Origin: Phytophthora hibernalis
Lineage: Eukaryota > Oomycota > Peronosporomycetes > Peronosporales > Peronosporaceae
Direction: 5' to 3'
NCBI GenBank assembly: GCA_012656075.1
Contig: JAAKBF010000347.1
Span: forward strand, 62,001 to 126,000
DNA: 64,000 nucleotides
Each line of letters opens with the position of its first letter. The first letter of the stretch is position 1. The translations under genes were made by a program, and so were the position numbers. Under the pieces are notes generated by a model. That model saw only the letters and a list, made by a program, of their open reading frames with translations. It ran no database searches and had not been told where the DNA came from. Below are positions 55,570 to 64,000 of the stretch, one piece after another.

Positions 55570-56640
55570 ATCGAATATTCAGGAGGTGTGTGTGTGTAGT
55601 TGTTTGGCTAACAGGCTCATTATTTGCGCCATGCTTTGATACTCCACTTCATCGAGCTTCATTCGCTTGGCCGGATCAAAGTCGCACATCGCACACACCA
55701 ACCTTCTTCTTCTTCGGACATGTCATTTGACTGTGCAGAAAATCACTTTCTCACCGACGAGATATCAACGCACTTCACGACAACCGGCGCGTTCATACAC
55801 GTTCCGTGATAGATCTGTCCGTAGGATTCATCGTCCACCTGAGCTTCATGACGCCCGATAAACATTTTTCTTCAATTAGAACGGCAAACCAAGAGAGACC
55901 AACCACATGACTCACACCAGCAGAAACTTCCGTTCGTCTTTCGAGTAGAAGTTCTTGCTGTGTTCAATCTCGTGAGCTAGAAGTGTCAGTGCCTCAGTTT
56001 GAGCATTGGTATCATTAATGGTTTTGACTAATATGTAAACTGGAGATGTTACAATCAAATAGCTGCTGCTTCATTGCTGTTCGCTCATTGCAACTGCCAC
56101 ACACCCTTGTCTTGATAGTCAAGCTCATCAATTTCACGATACAAATCCGCGAGTCCATTCGCTAACGAATGCGCACCAACCAGGCGAAGCACACCCGACT
56201 TGCCTCCATTGCTCACTACACTGTACTGTACAAGTGCTCGGAGCCGAGTCTTCAAAGCAGCGATGTCATAAATCCCAGGATCCAAAAGTGACTGCAGTCG
56301 CTCTAGCACGTGACGACACAGTGGCTCACCCCTTTACAAAGAGTTGAAACCTCGGATAGGTTATTCTCCAACCATGCCAACGCTTGTCTTGCCATTTTTT
56401 TGGTTTCATCGTCACTCTGCATCACCTTGGTCAGTATTTCGCGACCCCCAGCTTTCTCTACGACAGCACGCACGGAGCCATCACTATTGGCACAAAGCCC
56501 CAGCAGAGCTGTCAAACCCTCTTGTTTCCAACCATTGTCAGTTTTTCAACAAGCGATAGCAATACTTCTTTGCCGCCGGATAAACTTCGCCTTCGTTTCA
56601 GCCGAGATCGCGCATGAGTTGGATTCCATGTAAACTGTCC
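55570..56640 (-). pseudogene. Remnant of an ARM-like/TKL protein kinase lacking the catalytic core
   Basis: Minus strand. 56085-56620 encodes helical ARM-like sequence (L-L-S-L-V-E-K-T-D-N-G-W-K, L-T-A-L-L-G-L-C-A-N, W-L-E-N-N, then L-E-R-L-Q-S-L-L-D-P-G); frame breaks near 56332 and near 56540 fit single missing bases. Then, through apparent short introns, K-T-I-N-D-T-N-A-Q-T and Y-G-Q-I-Y-H-G-T-C-M-N-A-P-V-V-V-K (55755-55865), a glycine-loop and V-V-V-K pair as in oomycete tyrosine-kinase-like kinases. The next recognisable piece is C-D-F-D-P-A-K-R-M-K-L-D-E-V (55620-55690), normally the end of the kinase domain. H-R-D and D-F-G motifs are absent. Exon joins are tentative. Confidence 0.5.
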
Positions 56641-56728
56641 ATCAGACCCTTTTATCAAGCACTAAAATTTTAGTATTTTCCTCCAATCGCCGCACAGTTC
56701 GCGGATCTTGAAGCGGCGCATTCACTCG

Positions 56729-59700
56729 ATGGGCGCCAAGAAGACGCCGGACGCTTCAGCTGTAGCTGCTGCTGAGGCGACGGAAGCTCTGGAGAAGGAA
56801 GAAGCGGCGGCAGCAGCAGCAGTAGCCGCATCTCTACAGGCCCAGCAAGAGGCGGAAGCGGCGACCGTGAGGCTCCAGCAGCAGCAGCAGGAGGACGAAC
56901 TGGACGTTGTGGCCGTCGGAGCCGTCGCGCACGTGATTCGACGCGCTTTCCACGCGTTCTACGCGTCTCCAGAGGCTGTAGACCACACGACAGAAGCCCT
57001 CGATGCGGACGCCGCAACTCCGACCGATTTTGAGTCCCTACAAGCTACGGAAGGGACAGTGGAGGTCTCTAAACAGGACGAGGCCCTGCAGGCCGAGCCG
57101 CAGGCTCAAGAGGAGGCGGAGAAGAGGCCGCTGAGGGAGATGGAGCTGAGTCCGTTCGTGGCGATCGCTCAGAGTCGCAAAGACGCCATCGCCAAGCAGT
57201 TGGAGCGCAAACACGAGCGGGCCAGGACCTTACTCCAGTTCATGGACGAGAGACAGCGACAAGCGGCGGACGCAGACACACAGATCGCAGAGCAGTTGAG
57301 TCACAAGGGACTCGTGATCAAGGCACAGATTCCGGTGGGACCGTCACACTTAAAGTTGGATGAGCAGGACATGAAGGCGGCCACGGACGCCGGAACGGAC
57401 TTTGGAGAGTTTGGAGACGCGCTGCTGCATGCGAAGACGCTGGTGGCGGAATACGAGCAGAGGAAGAAGGAGATGAGTGGGAATATCAAACGGGTGCCGA
57501 CGAGGAGAACGGCTGCTGGGGAGGGAAGTAGTGAGAACGGAGAGCAGGTGGGGTACCTGGACACGACCTCGTCATCGAGTATACGCAAGGAAGCTACGCT
57601 CGAGCAGCACAAATACCACATTGCGGGTGTTAAGGTTGCACACGCAGAGCACCGTGTTGCAAGTAAGATGTCACCCCACAAAGATGACATGAACCAAGAT
57701 GGGGATATGGCTGTGGCGACGTTAACGCCATTATCTACCGCACTGGAGCAGCAGGAGCGTAAAGCTTTGACGCAGGTCATGAATCCCATCGAGAAACGGG
57801 AGAACATGGCGATCCTGGAGCGTATGCAAACGAAACTCGATTTTGTCCGAAACCCGCGATATGCCGTTCCTATTCAGCTCAACACTATAAATGATAACAT
57901 GGAAGAGGATCTCGTTGAGCTACCTGAGAGCAATAGCAGCTCGAAACCAAATTTTGACATCGTACCGAAGCCACCAGTCATGTTTACAGACTACGATATC
58001 GGTGGAATCTACGAGCAAGTCGTGTATGTGAGGAACACGAGCTTACTTTCTCGACGCGCGCGGATTATACCGCCCGCCACAATTTTCTTCTCGATGACCA
58101 GTGTATCCTTTCCGGAAGAAAGCGGGATGATCGCTCCTGGTATGCACGTAGAACTACGCATCCGTTTTGCACCGGACTCCCGAGCCGACTACAAAGACAG
58201 CTTCATCGTCCAATATGAGACGGAACAATCGGTGGCTCCAGGATCCACCGGAACACCGGGGCTGCCGGGTCAGCAAAAATGGTGGTTCCGCTGATGGCTC
58301 GCAGAGAACCTCCGGAGCTGACTTTGCCGCTGATAGTTTGTGCACAGAATACGCTGGTTGGTGGTCGCTCGGTTACATCTCTCATCTGCAAGAACCTTGG
58401 CGGAAAGGCACGCTTTTGGCTGCTGAGTGAGCCGGCTTGGTCTCGTCTGGAACATTTACAGTCAATTGATGGTATATCTCCGGCACGTTCTGCGGTCGAG
58501 ATGCTTGGCGGGGAGTACCAGCATGGTACTGTAATGGATGCTGGTCCCTTTCGCATCATGCCCAACGAAATTGAGCTGGCCAAGGGACAAAGTGTGACGT
58601 TCGATCTCATTTACACACCTACTGGTGTTGGTGAACAACGCGAGCGTTTTGTCATGGTGTGTGATAACTGTCTCGTGCGCGTTTTCCAGATTGTAGGTCG
58701 CGGCTGTCAGGTGGATATTGCTGCCACTCGCGTGAACGACTCGCCCATCGATACGACAATTGCAGAGATGGGTCCTCTAGACAGTTTGTTCTTTCCCGAT
58801 GAAGTCCTCGTAAACACGCGTACTCGTCAGACAATTGTAATTGCGAATGACACACCAATAGATGTCAAGTACTCCTGGAAGATCCACCCTCTGGTCGAAG
58901 AAGCAAGTATTGAGGGTGGAAACGAAGACAAGGACAAAGCAATGGTGTTCTCGCTGTCATCAGATTCATCGCCACCATTTCGAATAACTCCCGACAGCGG
59001 CGTGTTTACATTATCATCGTTGAAAGAATTCACCATCGAGTTCTTGCCAATTGAGGCACGCGCTTACGCGTACCAGGCAACGCTTATGATTAACGATATT
59101 CCAGCCTGCAGCATGCCGGGTCCTGGTCAGATGGCACATCTAAAGGCTGCATTTCAGACGCACGAAGACCCTCCTCTCAGTCCTCGTGCTGCAGCTAAAG
59201 CAGCAGCACAAAAGTTGAGGGATTCAATACCAGGATTTTCGATGCGACTTCGCGGTAAAGGGAGGCTTGGCAGATTTACGATTGTTCCGCCACTAAATGA
59301 TTCGTGGACACCTCTTGAAGATAATGGCTTACAGCACGCTGGAACTGCTGGCGCCGAGTCTACGCAGTTACTACTGCAGAACCAGACGTATTCAAGTAGT
59401 GTGGTGCTTAAAATCAGTCCGACGCACTTGTTGCTTATCGGTGGGACATTGCAAGACTCCGACAGTGGCACTTGGCAGCGGGTGGTGGTTCTTCAGGATC
59501 GGCCTTGATGTCGGGGACGGAGGGCCATCCTCCGCATTTCGAGTTGAAAATCTTACCAAGCATGGGAGAGTTATCTCCTTTGGGTCAACAACGAGTGGGA
59601 ATCACACTTACGCCGAGCGCCACAGGTGCCTTTTCACTCAGTATTCCGTGTAGAATCCTTGTACCCAATCGTATCAATGACTCACCGCGTTTTGAACGAT

Positions 59701-62700
59701 GGCTACTTCTTGAGGGTCGTGTTGCTGGTGCGGAAATCGAGATCACCACTACCGAAGTCGATTTCGGGCTTGTTCTAGTCGGTGCAAGTGCTGAGTCAAG
59801 TATCACCATCCGAAACCCATCACGCAGTATCCCGACAAATTGGAAATTCTTACACCTCGAAGGATCTACCTCAGGCGGTGATTCCGCCGGACAACATCTA
59901 CAACAGTCCCCTTAGGTGCTAGACTTCGGCGTTCAAGCTCAAAGGAATCCGTCACCTCGCGTCACTCTGCGATTTCCTCGAGCTCAGGCAATGAGACAGA
60001 GCGTAGTCTATTCACTTCGAGAGACATATTACCGCGGGCCACAGTAGCCTTCGCTCCGGAAAACGGAGTACTTGCACCTGGAGAGGTATTCACTGTGAAG
60101 GCGACGTGCATGGCGGGTTCACTTCCGGAACGATTTCGGGGCCGTTTCAGCTGCCAGGTAGCCCCAGAAAGCAGATTTTTGCGGACAGCGCATGTACACA
60201 TGCGGTCGTATCGACACGAGCAGAAATCCAGTGTCCAAACGTGTTCCTCTCAACCACCCGATTGCAATTGGGAACAACATACTTAGGTGTGGAAATTCAC
60301 CGAACTATCGACCTCGTGAACGTTTCCAATCTCGAAGCCGCGTTCAAGTTTGTCGAACCCGAAGGTGTATCCAGAGCGTATACATTAACCTTTTCCCCGA
60401 AACAAGGCACGATTCGCTCGAAAGAGCGACTCGTAATCACGCTGAACTACACACCCCGGCAAGTAGGGCGGTTTACTGTCGTACTTGCATGCAGTGTGCG
60501 TGGTTTGCCGGCCCCGCTCGGATTCGAGGTTTCTAGCAACCACAAGGGTCTTGTACTCTCGTATGAACTGTTTCAAGCTGCACCCTCGACAGAAGAATCA
60601 TTGCGGAAAGAACGCTCATTTCATACCACCAACCTTTTGTTGCCGAAGTCACCAAAGGAGATCGCCCTGGAGCGTGGCATCTCGCTCACAGACTGCGAGT
60701 TGGAACCAGAGACTAACCCACTTAGCAGTGTTCCTAAGCTCTCATTTGGAAACAGCGTGCCGCTAGGTGAAAAACGGACACAATTTCTTCTGATCCGAAA
60801 CTATAGCGGCATTGAGGCGCTTGTGGACCTTGAGGCTAAGAAATTTCCTGCTGCAGCAGTTAATGCATCCTATCTCGTCACAGGATCGACCAGTGTTGGC
60901 AGTGAAAGCTCTTCACCGTCGACGTCCCCAGCAAAAGCAGACACAAAAGAAGCCTTGGTGAATCCAAGAGCCCACGATCTCTCTGGTCTAACAAGACGGG
61001 TTCTTACCGAGCGAGTGTCACAGGGCAGGACAATCTCGCTAAGCCGCGACTTACGAATGCCAAAGACAATGGGAACCGATTCCAATCCGATAATGGGCGA
61101 GCCTATCTGCTTCAACGAGCAGAAGATGGCGAAGACCGACAGATACTACGCGAAGGGCGTGGTGTAGCATTTCAACTACACCCAGCCCGCGTTCACGTTC
61201 CCCATGGGAGCAGGTTGTCGTGCGCGTCACGTGCTTCAACAACATGCCAGGTACTTATGTCGACGATGTCGTGAGTCGAGCAACTGGGGCACCTCCTGTC
61301 TTTTTGCACGCAAACGTGGGCGTTGTCGGAACACCACTTGCATTTGATCACAACTGTGTGGGGCTACACTTCGGAAAGTATGTACCTGAAGGGCGTTCCC
61401 CGGTCTTACTTCGTCAGCCAACGTTAACCTTTGGCGCTGCCTGTGTTCGAGCTCCCAGCATCACCAGGACGCTGCGTGTGGTAAATCGCGGGCCACAACG
61501 TGCTCGCCTCAAGTGGAAGTTGGTGGAGAATGGGCGAGAGGATCAACTCGTGAACGTGACACTGCGCGTCGATTTTGGTTCACGTGTCCAGCTTCGCATC
61601 ACACCAGGTGACGAAAACAATAGCGCTGCTGCCGCACCACCTTTCATAGTTGAGCCTCAGTCAGTCATGGTGCCAGCATTTAGCACCGCTCCCTTCCGTG
61701 TGACGTTTGATCCGCCTAAACACGGTGTATCGGCGCCAAGAGCTCTTTTGTTAGCAGATGTGCATTGGTACGACACCAGTCTCAAGGAAACTTCTGACGC
61801 AGACAATACGGGTAGTGCTGTACATGTAACTTTAAGCAGCATCCCTTCTGAAGGAGGCGATCCGCGTCAAGAAGATGTTTCGAATCCCACTCGACAAAGT
61901 AACAACAGTCCAAGCAGCACGACTCATGTCGCGGCAGGAAAAGCAATTGCTGCTGTGCGGATGGCCAACGCGATGGTTCGAAAGCCAGGCGCCATGGTAG
62001 GTAGTACTCCAGCCTCGTCCTACAGCCCCAAGTGCCTCCGCGTGCTGCTTTCTGCTGACGTTATCGAGCCTGAGCTATCCATCGACAAACCAAGGGATCA
62101 ACTTCAGCAGGTTGAAGCTCCACCGTCGCCTTTGTCAGGAAGAAATGGCTCAAGGAGAAACAGCGTGCCGTCGGTAATACTCCCACTTCCACAGCTACTT
62201 GCACCGTATCACGTCAAGTTCACGACGTGGTCAACTTTAATGTCGGCGTCGGCAGCCCAACATGCCTTCCACCAACGTGAACTCTTCTTAGTAAACCGGT
62301 TGGGGTCAAGGGTGACGTTCCGGTTAGAGTGCGATGGTCCATTTGCAGTCGCTCACGCAGACTCACTGGCACCGCGGCACCCCTTGTCGCTGGCCGATCT
62401 ACCACCAGCACACCGTCGTTCTGTAGCCCAGGGTGAGTCGTATATGTTTATGCTGCCACCACAGATGTCTGTGCGTATCGACCTGCGGTTTCTTACGTCG
62501 GCTTCGTTGACGACAGCGGCTTCTGCAACTTCAAAACCAAAGTCGAAGTCTCTACTTCAGCAGCTACAACAACCACTTTACTCGCAGTTTGATGGAGAGC
62601 TCCGTGTCAAATTTGCAACGAAGTCGGTTCAGACGATTCGACTCGCTGCTGTCGTATTGCAGCCTGCAATTGTCGTATCCCCATCGGTCTTTTACTTTGG

Positions 62701-63223
62701 ACGAGTTCATCTCGCAGCTTCCCGATTCGTCGTGTTACGCCTCGCAAACCCAACCATCGTGTCTGCACGCTTCACCGTCCAGCATGTTCCAAGACCAAAG
62801 CCGATATCACGAGCGCAACAGCAAGAAATGCAGCAGCATCACGCGCACTTGACCGACGAGCCGGCCGTCTTCACGTTCTCGAAACTCTCAGGCGAGCTGC
62901 GCGGGCTCACCACTTCTCTTAAATCAGCCGGAGGGTGGTTGCCAACGACTGACTCGATGCGCGACTTGCTAGGCGAAGACGCAACTACGACCCACCCGCT
63001 CGTTCATGCACCACTGGAGCTGCGTGTAGAGTTTCATCCTCGTGAAAATGGCCGGCGATACAGAAGCCGCTTCCGATTTGCTGTGGAGCACGGTCGCGAC
63101 TTTGAAGTTGTGCTGGAAGGCACCGGCCACCTAGGTGAAGTGGACGATCCACGTGATGGTGATCGGCCTCTTGTGCGTGTCCGCGAACTTGAGCACTCGT
63201 ACTATATATTCCGTGGGACCTGA
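56729..63223 (+). CDS. DLEC1/CFAP81-like ciliary ASH-domain protein
   Basis: About 2,166 residues, single exon. ATG 56729 (MGAKKTPDAS) is preferred; upstream in-frame codons begin with TTG. N-terminal Ala/Gln/Glu-rich and helical region, then serial ASH/MSP-like beta domains, each with an F-x-P-x-x-x-G or P-x-G-x-x-x-L-x-I-x-F signature (I-A-P-G-M-H-V-E-L-R-I-R-F; F-T-I-E-F-L-P; L-A-P-G-E-V-F-T; L-N-Y-T-P-R-Q-V-G; R-V-T-F-D-P-P-K-H-G; V-E-F-H-P-R-E-N-G). Large multi-ASH proteins of this build (DLEC1, HYDIN) sit in the flagellar central apparatus; DLEC1/CFAP81 fits the size and end best. Six single-base gaps near 58279, 59481, 59912, 60177, 61025 and 61203; with all six added 6501 nt is divisible by three. 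Confidence 0.75.
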
Positions 63224-63397
63224 AGGCAGCCTGTACAAGAAATACATGTAGCATAGCATATGTGAGACAATGAGGTGGATGGGATGAAATCGTGTTGAGT
63301 TCTTCTTGGGCCTTGTGCAACGAGCACGAAGGTTCATACGCTTGAGCGGAAAATAAGCAGACGTGCACAGCAAGAGGTGCTGTCACCACTTGCCGCT

Positions 63398-64000
63398 TTA
63401 AGCACGCATGTTAAATACAGTTTTTGTCCAGCCGTCTTGGCTGGGCACGAGCTCCAGCACCGAGTGGAATGGGATCTCCAGATCCGGGCTGCTTTCGATG
63501 GGCGCACCCAGGAAGTACGAATAGAGAACTTGAAGTGTCGAGATGTGTGACACAACAAGTACGGGCCCCGTGTGCTGCTCGATATCGATGAGAACAGGCT
63601 CCAGGCGCAGCATTAGATCCTGGTAGGACTCGCCACCAGGGAAGCGAGTGCGCCACGGGTCTTTTTCGTACGCCGCATAGGCATCAGGCATTTGGTCCTT
63701 CATCTGATCCATTGTCATTCCGTAGCATTCGCCCTTATCCAGCGGATTCAGTGTTCCCATTTGCACTGAGATGCAGAACACACAAGTAAGTAACCACGCA
63801 GACAGCTACCATATGTAGCTCGGGAATTTGCACTTACTTCGCTTGCCGTAGGGGAGGAAGTCTGCCGTCTCGACCGCGCGCGGTAAGGTTGACGTCATGA
63901 CGAGACACTCGGACGGGTTGTCCTCCGGCATAATGCCCTCATTATCCATCCACACGGCCGTCCGTTGCTTCACAAATTCGCCCAGACGGTAGGCAAAGTC
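63398..64000 (-). CDS. PFK-2/FBPase-2-type bisphosphatase (partial, cut by right edge)
   Basis: Controls fructose-2,6-bisphosphate, an effector of glycolysis and gluconeogenesis. Last exon 63398-63765, intron 63766-63837 (GTAAGT...CTCAG), upstream exon 63838 to beyond 64000. The visible part is the histidine-phosphatase domain: V-M-T-S-T-L-P-R-A-V-E-T-A, then L-N-P-L-D-K-G-E-C-Y-G-M-T, R-F-P-G-G-E-S-Y-Q-D-L and V-L-V-V-S-H (the second catalytic His). The catalytic R-H-G box and any kinase domain lie outside the window. It ends at 63398, 174 bp from the convergent DLEC1-like stop. Confidence 0.88.

Noticed and set aside
1..64000. RxLR or Crinkler effectors
   Set aside because: Scanned visible signal-peptide proteins; only the esterase has a clear signal peptide, and no R-x-L-R or L-F-L-A-K motif follows it.
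1..64000. tRNA, rRNA or CRISPR arrays
   Set aside because: No A/B-box pairs with cloverleaf potential, no rRNA cores, and the only tandem arrays are the 62-bp minisatellite and the 30-bp duplication.

Overview
The window reads as nuclear DNA of an oomycete, most likely Phytophthora or a close relative. The evidence is short GT-AG introns of about 55-110 nt, gene starts preceded by the oomycete initiator plus flanking-region motif (TCAYTYY..CAWTTT), an oomycete-type bZIP/START-like protein, CryptonS-like tyrosine-recombinase elements, an N-terminally extended set of stramenopile proteins, and flagellar genes expected of a zoospore-forming organism. No bacterial operon, rRNA, tRNA or CRISPR signal was seen.

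Layout. 1-9.5 kb: an aquaglyceroporin (cut by the window edge), HBS1 ribosome-rescue GTPase, a PICOT-type triple monothiol glutaredoxin, an unassigned protein with an LIR-like tail, and ribosomal protein uS7/RPS5. 9.9-25.9 kb: a very long kinesin-14 with a C-terminal motor, two tandem NRT2/NNP-type nitrate transporters, a 12-exon coiled-coil protein, a bZIP/START-like protein, a MITE-like insertion and a secreted carboxylesterase. 27-42.2 kb is a transposon nest: a PMCA-type Ca2+-ATPase fragment, then two Mutator-like elements lying head to head. Each once encoded one polyprotein with a zinc-finger, DDE transposase, SWIM finger and Ulp1/C48 protease. The first carries a nested Crypton and another insertion. 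A 62-bp tandem repeat and a second Crypton-like element follow. 42.5-64 kb: PEX11, a 1.68-kb-residue unknown protein with Cys pairs, a class I methyltransferase of the FAM173/ATPSCKMT type, a small Lys/Glu-rich protein, an armadillo-repeat protein, a shortened clathrin heavy-chain paralogue, a TKL-kinase remnant, a DLEC1/CFAP81-like ASH-domain ciliary protein, and the 3' part of a PFK-2/FBPase-2 gene (cut by the right edge).

The most important technical point is that most long genes are broken by single missing bases, nearly all in short homopolymers, while splice sites, domains and total lengths remain intact. Adding one base at each site restores totals divisible by three in HBS1, Grx, kinesin, esterase, PEX11, ARM, clathrin-like and DLEC1 genes. 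This looks like uncorrected sequencing error rather than pseudogenisation. The true lesions (in-frame nonsense codons, large deletions, lost catalytic residues) are concentrated in the transposon nest, the clathrin paralogue and the kinase remnant.

The host genes do not form one pathway. They are a normal gene-dense stretch (translation, redox, nitrate uptake, cytoskeleton/flagellum, peroxisome, trafficking, glycolytic control) interrupted by a roughly 15-kb repeat island.
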